Shown here in pieces: positions 1 through 7,225 of a stretch of 47,177 bases of DNA. This DNA is from Planctomycetota bacterium (GTDB taxonomy: Bacteria > Planctomycetota > Phycisphaerae > Phycisphaerales > UBA1924). Location: the NCBI GenBank assembly GCA_018242645.1, contig JAFEBN010000004.1, positions 1 through 47,177 of the forward strand, given 5' to 3'. Within the stretch, counting starts at the first letter, position 1, and the number at the start of each line of letters is the position of its first letter. Position numbers and translations under genes: made by a program. The notes beneath the pieces are model-generated. The model saw only the letters and a list, made by a program, of their open reading frames with translations, did not search any database and had not been told where the DNA came from.

Positions 1-98
1 ACAAGCCCCAGCGACCCGTCAAGGTTGACGTGTCGGTCCTCAAAGACGTGTTCATCGACCGCCGCATGCCGGAGGTCGCCAAGGAGACTCGTGCATGA
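1..98 (+). CDS. C-terminal end of an unidentified phage protein (partial)
   Basis: An open frame enters from the left edge (first full codon at base 3) and stops with TGA at 96-98. It encodes about 31 residues, ending in MPEVAKETRA. The ATG of the next gene overlaps its stop (ATGA), the same coupling used through the rest of this phage-like operon, which supports it being a real gene end. Too little remains to assign a function. Its position just upstream of a tail module suggests a head or connector gene, but that is inference only. Confidence 0.5.
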   Translation, partial: KPQRPVKVDVSVLKDVFIDRRMPEVAKETRA

Positions 99-595
99 AG
101 AGCCTGACCACCCGCCATTACGTCTATCTCGGTGCCCTGATCCTGCTGGCGCTCGTGCTCGCGTCGTGCGCCGGCCTGGACCTTGGCGACATCGTCAAGG
201 TCAAGACGCCCAACACGATCCAACAGACCACCGGCCTGCCGTCGACGCTGAGCCTCAACGAGGCCGAGGTTGAGTACCAGAACTGGTTCAACCTCACGCA
301 GACGACCGGCGCGCAGTGGAAGGGCAACATCGAGAAGGCCGGTGAAATCCGCGGGCTGCTCGGTCAGCTCACGCTCTCGGCTCTCGACACCGTTGGCCCC
401 ACCGTCGCGGGCCTGCCCGTGCTCGGGCCCGCGCTTCCGGCGCTCACCGGCATCGTCGGTCTGTTCATCGGGTCGGGCCGTCTCCGCAAGGAGAAGGAAG
501 CGTCGTTCAACAAGGGCCTGGAGAAGGGCAGCGGTCTCGCTGGCACCGGCGGCGGGAATGGCGGTTCGGGTGGGGGGGCGGGGAGTGGTGCGTGA
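95..595 (+). CDS. Small phage-associated lipoprotein
   Basis: The protein has 166 residues. Residues 1-25 are a signal peptide: basic start (MKSLTTRHYVY), hydrophobic core (LGALILLALVL) and a lipobox LASC that would give a lipidated Cys at about residue 25. A second hydrophobic stretch around residues 95-130 (rich in Gly, Pro, Leu and Val) could be membrane-associated, and the tail is Gly-rich. The ATG overlaps the stop of the preceding gene, and the next gene starts inside its stop (GTGA). The family is not recognised. A lipoprotein with an internal hydrophobic segment in a late phage operon could belong to the lysis or superinfection-exclusion functions, but nothing in the sequence proves this. 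Confidence 0.6.
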   Translation: MKSLTTRHYVYLGALILLALVLASCAGLDLGDIVKVKTPNTIQQTTGLPSTLSLNEAEVEYQNWFNLTQTTGAQWKGNIEKAGEIRGLLGQLTLSALDTVGPTVAGLPVLGPALPALTGIVGLFIGSGRLRKEKEASFNKGLEKGSGLAGTGGGNGGSGGGAGSGA

Positions 596-1035
596 TCACC
601 ATGCGGATCAAGGACATGTTCTTCGATCGCCACGTCGTCATGGCGGCGGTCGACAACGCCAAGCGGAAGGTGCTCAGCAAGGCCGGCGCGTTCATCCGCA
701 CGGCGGCGAAGACGAGCATCCGCAAACGCAAGGGGTCGGCTCCTCCCGGGGCCCCACCCCATTCGCACGAGGGCAGCCTGCGTCGGCTGATCCTCTTTGG
801 GTACGACAAGCCCAACGACTCGGTCGTCGTCGGGCCGGTGGGGTTCAAGCAGAGCGAGGCACCGAGTGTGCTCGAGTACGGCGGCGACACCGTCGTGTTC
901 CGCAGACGCGGCGGCAAGCTCACATCGCAGAAGGTCAAGATCGCGCCACGGCCGTATATGGCCCCGGCGCTTGAGAAGGAGCGGCCCAAGCTGCCGCTTT
1001 TGTGGCGGAACAGCATCCGGAAAGGAGGATCCTGA
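592..1035 (+). CDS. HK97-gp10-like phage head-tail/tail completion protein
   Basis: The protein has 147 residues. The GTG at 592 overlaps the previous stop (GTGA); an ATG at 601 is the alternative start. A basic, helical N-terminal half (about residues 10-45, with KRKVLSKAGAFIRTAAKTSI) leads into a beta-rich half with a YGGDTVVF strand. Near the C-terminus sits ARPYMAPALEKERPKLPLLW, the 'RPYM.PAL' pattern common in HK97-gp10 family proteins, which cap the head-tail joint or tail tube of siphophages. Its place immediately before the tape-measure gene (apart from the antisense nuclease gene) fits the usual head-completion to tail order. The family call rests on this motif, the length and the context. 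Confidence 0.6.
   Translation: MITMRIKDMFFDRHVVMAAVDNAKRKVLSKAGAFIRTAAKTSIRKRKGSAPPGAPPHSHEGSLRRLILFGYDKPNDSVVVGPVGFKQSEAPSVLEYGGDTVVFRRRGGKLTSQKVKIAPRPYMAPALEKERPKLPLLWRNSIRKGGS
1021..1028 (+). promoter_or_regulatory. Strong but apparently orphaned ribosome binding site
   Basis: AAAGGAGG is a near-perfect Shine-Dalgarno sequence, matching the one before the gene at 3580. It sits at the end of the gp10-like gene with a GTG 9 bases downstream (1037), but the reading frame from that GTG looks like an antisense shadow of the GIY-YIG gene. The tape-measure start at 1555 has no comparable site. The simplest reading is that this site once served the tape-measure gene and was separated from it by insertion of the 1046-1552 gene. 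Confidence 0.55.
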
Positions 1036-1045
1036 CGTGACCAGA

Positions 1046-1552
1046 TCAATGGCTATCAAAGTCGTTGTAACGCGCCTTCACCACTGTCGCCACGTAGACC
1101 TCCAGCAGACATTGACAGACGGGGTGGGTTTCCTCGACAAATCGGAGGTCCATCCTGCGAATCCGCTCTTTGGCCTGGGAAAACGCCGCTCCGAACGGCA
1201 CCTCCGTCAGCAAGCTCGCCCTGGAGCCGACCGCTTTGTACGTCGCATCAAGACGACCCGTCATCTCGCGAGCGAGCAGAAACGCAAAGGACGCCTGATT
1301 GTGACCGGAGCTCGGACGGACGTGTTCCTGAAGGCGTTCTCTGATGCGTCGGGACCGCCCGACGTAGATCGACGCACTGCCCTCGGACAGCCAATAGATG
1401 CCGCTCTTCGGCATCGCTTCGACCGGCGGGAGCGTGGCGATCGTCACCGGCACCATCGCCATCAGTCGCTCCAGCGACGGCGGCAGTTTCTCGATCATGG
1501 CGGCAAAGTCAGGGTTGATCAGCACATCGCAAGGGTATCGGGGAACAAGCAC
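1046..1552 (-). CDS. GIY-YIG nuclease domain protein, antisense in the tail operon
   Basis: The protein has 168 residues from GTG 1552; an ATG at 1498 is an alternative start, and neither has a clear ribosome site. The GIY-YIG core begins near residue 50 with SGIYWLSE, then SIYVGRSRRIRERLQEH (second Tyr, GRS and the conserved Arg/His). A likely catalytic Glu follows in the C-terminal half (FVEETHP or LLEVYVA). GIY-YIG enzymes cut DNA through one divalent-metal site and include freestanding homing endonucleases, repair nucleases and restriction enzymes. This is the only minus-strand gene in the phage-like segment, and it exactly fills the space between an unused ribosome site and the tape-measure ATG. 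That suggests a mobile nuclease gene or moron. No separate DNA-binding domain is obvious. Confidence 0.8.
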   Translation of the reverse strand: MLVPRYPCDVLINPDFAAMIEKLPPSLERLMAMVPVTIATLPPVEAMPKSGIYWLSEGSASIYVGRSRRIRERLQEHVRPSSGHNQASFAFLLAREMTGRLDATYKAVGSRASLLTEVPFGAAFSQAKERIRRMDLRFVEETHPVCQCLLEVYVATVVKARYNDFDSH

Positions 1553-1554
1553 TA

Positions 1555-3549
1555 ATGGCTGACACGCGTGGCATCCGAGCAGGCCGGGCCTTCGTTGAAC
1601 TGGGCGTCAGCGACAAGCTGTCGGCTGGCCTGAAGGCGGCCCAGAAGAAGCTCGAGGCCTTCGGCGCTGGGCTGCGATCCATCGGCACGAAGATGGCGGG
1701 CATCGGCGTCGCCGCGATCACGGCGCTGCTCGGCACGGCGAAGGCGTTCAGCGATTCGGGCGATGCGCTCGACAAAATGAGCGCCCGCACGGGCGTGAGT
1801 GTCGAGGCCCTCAGCGAGCTCGGTTACGCCGCCGACCTCTCGGGCACGGACATGGAGACGCTGGAGAACGGTCTCCGCGTTATGCAGAAGACGCTCACGG
1901 AGGCGTCACAAGGGTCCAAGGGTGCGAACGAGGCTCTCGCGCGGCTGGGGCTGACGGTGCAGGACCTCGCCAAGCTCTCGCCCGACGAGCAGTTCAAGCT
2001 CCTGGCCGATCGGATCTCACAGATCCAAGACCCGGCGCTCCGGGCCGCGATGGCGATGGAGCTCTTCGGCAAGGCGGGAACCAAGCTCCTGCCGCTCATG
2101 GCCGACGGAGCAGCGGGCATCAACGAGATGCAGGAACAGGCGCGCAAGCTCGGGCTGACGGTCAGCACCGAGACCGCCCGCGACGCCGCGGAACTCAACG
2201 ATGCGCTCGGCACGCTCTGGAAGGTTCTCAAGCAGGGCGTCTTCACCATCGGCGGGGCGCTGGCACCCACCATCAAGGACTTGACGGAGCGGATCACGCG
2301 GATCGTCGTCAGCGCCACCGCGTGGGTGAAGGCGAACAAGGAGACAGTGGTCTGGGCCCTCAAAGTCGCGGCGGCCGTCGCGGTCGCGGGGATCGCGATC
2401 GTCGGCCTGGGGTACATCATCTCGGGCATCGGCGCGGCGCTCGGCATCGTGGCCGCCGTCATCGGTGGGATCGGCACGGCGTTCAGCCTGATCGGGGCCG
2501 CGATCGGCGCTGTGCTCACGCCGGTGGGCCTGACCATCGCCGCGATCGTGGCACTCGGCGGCACGCTGCTGGTCGTCACCGGCGCTGGTGGCGAGGCGCT
2601 GTCGTGGCTCGCGGAGAAGTTCACCGAGCTGCGTGACTGGGTCGGCAAGGTGGTCGGCGGTATCTCCGACGCCCTCGCCGCCGGCGACATCGCGCTGGCC
2701 GCCGAGATCCTGTGGCTCTCGCTCAAGGTCATCTGGCAGCAGGGCGTCGCGGCGCTGAACAAGGCTTGGCTCGGCGCGAAGGAGTTCTTCGTCTCCACGG
2801 CGTACTCCATGTGGTACGGGGCGCTCGCCGCCGCCGAGATTGTCTTCCACGCCCTTGAAGTCGCGTGGATTGAGACGACGGCCTTCCTCTCCAAGACCTG
2901 GACGAACTTCGCCACCGGCTTCCAGATGATCTGGGAGGAAGCATCGTCGTGGGTCGCCAAGCGGATGCTGGAGATCCAGGGGCTGTTCGATGACGGGCTC
3001 GACGTGGACGCCGCCAAGAAGGCCGTGGACCAGCAGCTCGAATCCCGGCTCGTCGAACTGGAGAACGCTGCCCAGCAGTCGGTGATCGCACGCGACAAGG
3101 AACGGGAGGCCCAGCGCCGCGACGCCGCCGCGCTGCATGAGGCGACACTCGCAGGCATTGGCCAGGACTTTGAGAACGCGCAGGAAGCCCTGCGCAAGGA
3201 CACGGCAGCAGGACTCGCGGAGTCACAGGCCGCGCTCGATGCCGCCAAGCAGAAGCTCGCCGCCGCGATCGAGGAGGCCCGCAAGAAGCGCGAGGCTGCC
3301 GACGCTGAGAAGGGTTCGGGTCGCCCGCAGCGGGATCTGCTCGCGGACTTCGAGGACCGGTTGTCGGGACTCGGCGCAGCCATCGGCAAGGGCATCAGCG
3401 TCACCGGCACGTTCAGTTCCGCGGCCGTCTCGGGCCTCGGCACCGGTGGCGATGCCGCCGAGCGCACGGCCACCGCCACCGAGGCAACGGCCAAGAACAC
3501 CAAGCGTCTGCTGGATGCCAGCGTGGACAACGGACTGCGGTTCGCCTGA
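1555..3549 (+). CDS. Phage tail tape measure protein
   Basis: The protein has 664 residues. The ATG follows TAATG with only a weak ribosome site. The N-terminal 200 residues carry the TP901-type tape-measure features: a helical ADTRGIRAGRAFVELG start, then AFSDSGDALDKMSARTG and an AMELFGKAGTKLLPLM block. Residues about 260-345 are long hydrophobic Ala/Gly/Ile/Val segments typical of the membrane-inserting part. Residues about 480-600 form a charged coiled coil rich in Ala, Glu, Lys and Arg. Tape-measure proteins set tail length in siphophages and myophages and help DNA cross the inner membrane. At 664 residues it is on the short side, implying a short tail. Confidence 0.85.
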   Translation: MADTRGIRAGRAFVELGVSDKLSAGLKAAQKKLEAFGAGLRSIGTKMAGIGVAAITALLGTAKAFSDSGDALDKMSARTGVSVEALSELGYAADLSGTDMETLENGLRVMQKTLTEASQGSKGANEALARLGLTVQDLAKLSPDEQFKLLADRISQIQDPALRAAMAMELFGKAGTKLLPLMADGAAGINEMQEQARKLGLTVSTETARDAAELNDALGTLWKVLKQGVFTIGGALAPTIKDLTERITRIVVSATAWVKANKETVVWALKVAAAVAVAGIAIVGLGYIISGIGAALGIVAAVIGGIGTAFSLIGAAIGAVLTPVGLTIAAIVALGGTLLVVTGAGGEALSWLAEKFTELRDWVGKVVGGISDALAAGDIALAAEILWLSLKVIWQQGVAALNKAWLGAKEFFVSTAYSMWYGALAAAEIVFHALEVAWIETTAFLSKTWTNFATGFQMIWEEASSWVAKRMLEIQGLFDDGLDVDAAKKAVDQQLESRLVELENAAQQSVIARDKEREAQRRDAAALHEATLAGIGQDFENAQEALRKDTAAGLAESQAALDAAKQKLAAAIEEARKKREAADAEKGSGRPQRDLLADFEDRLSGLGAAIGKGISVTGTFSSAAVSGLGTGGDAAERTATATEATAKNTKRLLDASVDNGLRFA

Positions 3550-3579
3550 TCCCCACCCCAGGAAAGGAGGTCATCGCTC

Positions 3580-4398
3580 GTGCCGGTTGAGGTCTTTGAG
3601 AAGTTCGAGAGCCGCCGCTCCACCAAGGCGAACCAAGCATCGCAGTCGTCTGCGGAGCTCGGCTACATCGTGCGCGGCACGGACAACGACATCGCTGCTC
3701 GCGATGCGGCTCAGGCGAGCTCGCCGGCGACCTACGACACGCTCCCGCGTCAGAGCATCCAGATCGAGCCGATAGGTCCACAGCTGTGGGACGTAGCGGT
3801 CCGCTACAGCCAGAACAGCACGAGCGGTACATCCACTCCCAGCGAGGCCTCGTTCAACTTTGAGACCGGCGGCGGCACGCAGCACATCACACAGAGCAAG
3901 GACACGGTGCAGGCGCGGGCGGCGTCCGGATCAACTGCACCGGACTTTGGCGGCGCGATCGGTGTCACCGCCGACGGCGTCGATGGCGTGGACATCACCG
4001 TGCCCGTGTACCAGTTCTCTGAGACGCACTACTTCTCCGATGCGCAAGTGACTGGGGCGTACAAGGGCGCGATCTTCAGTTGCACGGGCAAGACGAATGC
4101 TGGCGGGTTCAAGGGCTTTGCTCCCGGCGAGGTGCTGTTCCTTGGGGCGAGCGGCTCGAAGCGCGGGGACGGGCCCGACGACGACTGGGAGATCACCTTC
4201 CGGTTCGCGGCCAGCCCCAACGAGACCGGCCTCTCGGTCGGCTCCATCACGGGCATCAACAAGAAGGGGTGGGAGTACCTGTGGGTCCGCTACGCCGACG
4301 CGGAGGACACCGGGTCCGGCGCGATCATCAAGAAGCCCATCGCCGCCTATGTCGAGCGTGTGTACGACGACGCCAACTTTGGAGCACTGGGGATCTGA
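3580..4398 (+). CDS. Phage structural (tail-type) protein of unknown fold
   Basis: The protein has 272 residues. GTG 3580 is chosen because AAAGGAGG at 3563-3570 lies 9 bases upstream. The sequence is beta-rich and Gly/Thr/Ser-rich. It has a motif resembling tail-tube or baseplate proteins around residues 75-105 (SEASFNFETGGGTQHITQSK) and a C-terminal half with DDDWEITFRF and GWEYLWVRYAD. No catalytic motif is visible. Directly downstream of the tape measure, it occupies the place of distal-tail or baseplate-hub genes, so a structural role is likely. I do not recognise a named family. Confidence 0.6.
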   Translation: MPVEVFEKFESRRSTKANQASQSSAELGYIVRGTDNDIAARDAAQASSPATYDTLPRQSIQIEPIGPQLWDVAVRYSQNSTSGTSTPSEASFNFETGGGTQHITQSKDTVQARAASGSTAPDFGGAIGVTADGVDGVDITVPVYQFSETHYFSDAQVTGAYKGAIFSCTGKTNAGGFKGFAPGEVLFLGASGSKRGDGPDDDWEITFRFAASPNETGLSVGSITGINKKGWEYLWVRYADAEDTGSGAIIKKPIAAYVERVYDDANFGALGI

Positions 4399-4714
4399 TG
4401 AACTCTCTTGCGTGCGTTACAATGTGTCATGCCGAGTGGAGTCAGGCTGATAGGGCTGGCAGCCGTCGGTTCGACTCCGTGGATGGTCGTTGGTCTCGTT
4501 GCCCTTCTTTTGCTCAGTTTGGTGCGTCACTCGTTTTCGCGTCTGTCAGACCAAATCAGAAAGGAGGCTCCTATGAGTACAACGCATATCACGCAATGGA
4601 TGGTGGTGGCTGGAGTCTGTTTGTCCGAGTTCGCTTGGGCAATTGGGACCAGCGTCATGGCGGGTGCCCTGCCAGCCTGACTCCATTCGGTGCTATCGAA
4701 TTGGGGAGGTGGGC
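4399..4714 (+). other. Gap in the tail operon with a promoter-like box and a short reading frame
   Basis: About 316 bases separate two tightly spaced structural genes, unlike the overlaps elsewhere in this operon. The gap holds a -10-like TACAAT at 4418-4423 without a good -35. It also has an 11-base stretch (4468-4478, GGTTCGACTCC) that looks like a tRNA T-loop but has no matching arms. A strong ribosome site and a 35-codon frame lie at 4560-4680 (annotated separately). The first half could encode a small RNA or be residual DNA from a lost gene. Confidence 0.4.
4573..4680 (+). CDS. Short hydrophobic peptide, 35 residues
   Basis: ATG 4573 is preceded by AAGGAGG at 4561-4567, an ideal ribosome site at 5-base spacing. 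The frame ends with TGA at 4678-4680. The peptide has a short polar start (MSTTHITQW) and then a mostly hydrophobic body that could span a membrane once. A longer version starting at 4408 in the same frame would add another hydrophobic segment, but it has no ribosome site. Small membrane peptides in tail operons can be holins, pinholins or exclusion factors. The assignment is open and rests only on the ribosome site and the hydrophobicity. Confidence 0.4.
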   Translation: MSTTHITQWMVVAGVCLSEFAWAIGTSVMAGALPA

Positions 4715-5746
4715 ATGACCCTCCCCAAGAAGGTCCGATCCGGTGATCCTCTCCGCCTGCCCGCGGCCGCGTACAACGCGTTCGTCGATGCGGCAGTTGA
4801 TCTGCGCCGGCGTCAAGGTCGCGGCGAGGCTATTGCAGGCCCGCTCGTTGAGTCGGCCCAGCGCGGCATCGTGCTGGTCCGCAACGACTCCGGCGAGGAG
4901 ATGGAGCCGTACCACGCGATGGCGATCACCGGTGTGCTCGTCGAGCCCGGTGAGGACGACCAGGAGCGGACGTTCCAGAGCCGAACGCCGCTGACGGGCG
5001 ATATCGCCACGGAGGAGACTGCCGGTCCAGCTTTCGTCGTCGCGCTCCAGCCCATCAAGCCCAACAAGCTCGGGCGCTGCGTGCTCACCGGTGTGACGGT
5101 GGCCCGGGTGTTCATCACGAACGAGACCGATACGACCTGCGAGCTCGCGGCCGACGAGACGGTTCTGGCCAGCACGCCCATGGGCGGCATCCCGATCCTT
5201 TGGAAGGAAGATGGCACCGGTGAGAAGTGGGCCGTGCTCGAACTCGGCCGCCCGTCGCCCGGGCGCGTGACTGCGATCCTCGGCGCTGCCCAGGTGATCC
5301 CCACCGAACGCAACCGCTGGCGCTACCCATGGTTGGAAGCCCAGATCGACGGCAACCCCGGCAGCGAGACCTATCTCCGGTACGTGCCCATCGAAGGTGG
5401 CCTGTCGTCCCAGCTCGCAGGCGGCGGTGAAGACCCCACGCGGCTGGCGCTCAACCGGTTCGAGGCCCACCACATGAATGACTCCGAGCCCGGCTCTGGG
5501 TTCGGCGGCCTGCTCGGGCTCGGGCCGGTGTGTGAGTTGCCGGGTGTGCTTCCCAAATGTCCGCCCGCACGATCGCTCAAGCCCAAGCTCGTGCCCATCC
5601 CCGAGGGCGTGTGCGTGCAGCTTACCTGCGAGCGCAACAGCAAGGGCAAGCCGGTGTGGGTCTTCGAGGCCATGAGCCTGATCGAGATCGCCGACCCCGC
5701 TGACGAGGACCGCAAGTTCAACCTCTACATCGGAGGTGCCGAATGA
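4715..5746 (+). CDS. Phage structural-type protein, 343 residues
   Basis: ATG 4715 is chosen because GGGGAGG at 4703-4709 sits 5 bases upstream; the frame is open further left but without a ribosome site. The protein is soluble, acidic and beta-rich. Residues about 120-190 (PAFVVALQPIKPNKLGRCVLTGVTVARVFI and following strands, segmentally) resemble the compact beta domain seen in some tail or baseplate proteins of Gram-negative phages. The last 90 residues contain several Cys (VCELPGVLPKCPPA, VQLTCERN) and a final EDRKFNLYIGG strand. No enzyme motif is seen. The stop overlaps the ATG of the methyltransferase gene (ATGA), so the two are translationally coupled. Confidence 0.5.
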   Translation: MTLPKKVRSGDPLRLPAAAYNAFVDAAVDLRRRQGRGEAIAGPLVESAQRGIVLVRNDSGEEMEPYHAMAITGVLVEPGEDDQERTFQSRTPLTGDIATEETAGPAFVVALQPIKPNKLGRCVLTGVTVARVFITNETDTTCELAADETVLASTPMGGIPILWKEDGTGEKWAVLELGRPSPGRVTAILGAAQVIPTERNRWRYPWLEAQIDGNPGSETYLRYVPIEGGLSSQLAGGGEDPTRLALNRFEAHHMNDSEPGSGFGGLLGLGPVCELPGVLPKCPPARSLKPKLVPIPEGVCVQLTCERNSKGKPVWVFEAMSLIEIADPADEDRKFNLYIGGAE

Positions 5747-6336
5747 CCACAACTCCGACCCCGACCGTACTCGATGCACGCCGAGAACAGGAGCGGGCCA
5801 AATACGTGGCGCTGGCCGCTAAGCCCGGCTCGACGTACGGCTCGACCAACCACGGCAAGCTTGCCGTCCCGATCATCCAGAAGTTCAAGCCGAGGTTCGT
5901 CGTGGACTTCGGATGCGGCCGCAACGACCTTGTGCGGGACCTGCGCCGGCTGGGGGTCGACGGGCTGGGCGTGGACTTCGCGTTCCCGGATGCTGACCTC
6001 GTGCGCCCGATGCACAAGACTGCGCTGCACGCGGGCGTGGCGGACGTCGTCACGAGCTTCGACGCACTCGAGCATCTGCTGCCCGAGGACGTGGACGCGG
6101 TGCTCGCGGAGATGCGACGCGTGGCCAAGCCGCAGGGCCACTGCGTGTTCTCGATCTGCACCCGTCCCAGCAAGACCACCGTCGCCGGCGAAGGGCTGCA
6201 CCCAACGGTGCGCACACTGGACTGGTGGCTCGACCGCATCGGCCGTATCGCCACCGTGATCAACCCGCGGGCTGAGCGGCGGTTCATCGTCGGGCGATTC
6301 AAGGCGGGAAGCGATGGGGGGTGCTGCGGTGCGTGA
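5743..6336 (+). CDS. Phage-encoded class I SAM-dependent methyltransferase
   Basis: The protein has 197 residues. The glycine-rich SAM-binding motif I is VVDFGCGRNDLVRDLRRLG (about residues 51-69), followed by the post-I acidic residue in LGVDFAFP. Motif IV-like DVVTSFDALEHLLPEDVDAVLAEM (about residues 100-125) is typical of Methyltransf_11 proteins. The substrate cannot be read from the sequence. It starts within the stop of the preceding structural gene and overlaps the next gene, a DUF115/GT42-like protein, with two glycosyltransferases further on. The neighbourhood therefore points to methylation of a glycan or a small metabolite rather than DNA; no DPPY-type motif is present. Confidence 0.75.
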   Translation: MTTTPTPTVLDARREQERAKYVALAAKPGSTYGSTNHGKLAVPIIQKFKPRFVVDFGCGRNDLVRDLRRLGVDGLGVDFAFPDADLVRPMHKTALHAGVADVVTSFDALEHLLPEDVDAVLAEMRRVAKPQGHCVFSICTRPSKTTVAGEGLHPTVRTLDWWLDRIGRIATVINPRAERRFIVGRFKAGSDGGCCGA

Positions 6337-7225
6337 GAACCAGTCTGACATCGCGGCACTCCAAGCCGGTCTGAAGGCACGCAAGCCGGCGCGGGATGGC
6401 CTGCGCCTGTACACCGCTGACTTCGACTCCGTGTCGCTCGGCGGGTTCTACCGCGGGCGCTCGGCGTTCTTGATCCTGTCGGGACCCTCGCTCACGCAGA
6501 TCGACCTCGCCGCGCTCAACAAGCGTGGCATCGTCACGATGGCCGTGAACAACGCCTGGGCCGTGCATCGCCCGACGCTGTGGACCTGCGTTGACGATCC
6601 CGGCCGCTTCATCGATACCGGCTGGAAGGACCCGGGCATCTTGAAGTTCGTGCCCACGTGCATGTGGGACAAGCGGCTCCGCATCCAAGGCCCCGACGGC
6701 GCGATGCGCAACAGCGCGTTTCGGGTCCGGCAGATGCCCAGCGTCATGTTCTTCCGTCGTGCGGATCACTTCGACCATGAGCGGTTCCTGACCGGAGACA
6801 GCGTCCCGTGGGGCAACGACGCCAAGAACCCAGACTCTTTGGGCATCACCGGCAAGCGCTCGGTCATGCTCGTGGCCCTGCGCCTGTTGCACTACCTCGG
6901 CTTCAGCACGGTGTACCTGCTGGGCTGCGACTTCAAGATGGCCGAGGACCGCAAGTACGCCTTCGCCGAGAACCGGGCCGCCAACGCGATCCGGCACAAC
7001 AACGTGCTCTATGACTCGCTGGCTCGGCGATTCGAGGCCCTCAAGCCGCACTTTGAGAAGCATCGCTTCCGCGTGGTGAACTGCTCTCCAGGCAGCGAGC
7101 TGCAGGTCTTCGAGCGCATGGAGTTCGCCGACGCCGTCGCGGCCGCGTCCGCCGAGTGCGGCAAGCCGGTGAACACGCAGGGCTGGTACGAGCCCAACCC
7201 GAAACCCCAGGAGGCCGCACGATGA
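6314..7225 (+). CDS. DUF115 / GT42 sialyltransferase-like protein
   Basis: The protein has 303 residues; ATG 6314 overlaps the previous gene and GTG 6329 is an alternative start. Residues about 50-80 carry SAFLILSGPSLTQIDLAAL followed by VTMAVNNAWAV. This is the 'G.GPSL ... NN' nucleotide-sugar-binding signature shared by DUF115 proteins and GT42 sialyltransferases. A second conserved block, STVYLLGCDFKMAEDRKYAF (about residues 195-215), matches the 'GCDF' segment of the same fold. These enzymes transfer sugars, often sialic-acid-like, to glycans or flagellin. In a phage tail operon next to a methyltransferase and two GT32-like genes it probably belongs to a surface- or virion-modification set. 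The fold call is fairly sure; donor and acceptor are unknown. Confidence 0.65.
   Translation: MGGAAVRENQSDIAALQAGLKARKPARDGLRLYTADFDSVSLGGFYRGRSAFLILSGPSLTQIDLAALNKRGIVTMAVNNAWAVHRPTLWTCVDDPGRFIDTGWKDPGILKFVPTCMWDKRLRIQGPDGAMRNSAFRVRQMPSVMFFRRADHFDHERFLTGDSVPWGNDAKNPDSLGITGKRSVMLVALRLLHYLGFSTVYLLGCDFKMAEDRKYAFAENRAANAIRHNNVLYDSLARRFEALKPHFEKHRFRVVNCSPGSELQVFERMEFADAVAAASAECGKPVNTQGWYEPNPKPQEAAR

Noticed and set aside
1037..1555. Plus-strand reading frame with an ideal ribosome site and a TAATG junction with the tape-measure gene
   Set aside because: The minus-strand frame over the same bases has a clear GIY-YIG signature, whereas this product is basic, His/Arg-rich and without domain character, as expected of an antisense shadow.
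1824..3626. 600-codon minus-strand open frame
   Set aside because: It is antisense to the tape-measure gene, Ser/Ala-rich low complexity, and has no recognisable domain.
4430..4500. Possible tRNA gene (GGTTCGACTCC T-loop-like stretch)
   Set aside because: The T-stem pairs at only three of five positions, and no acceptor stem or anticodon arm could be folded around it.
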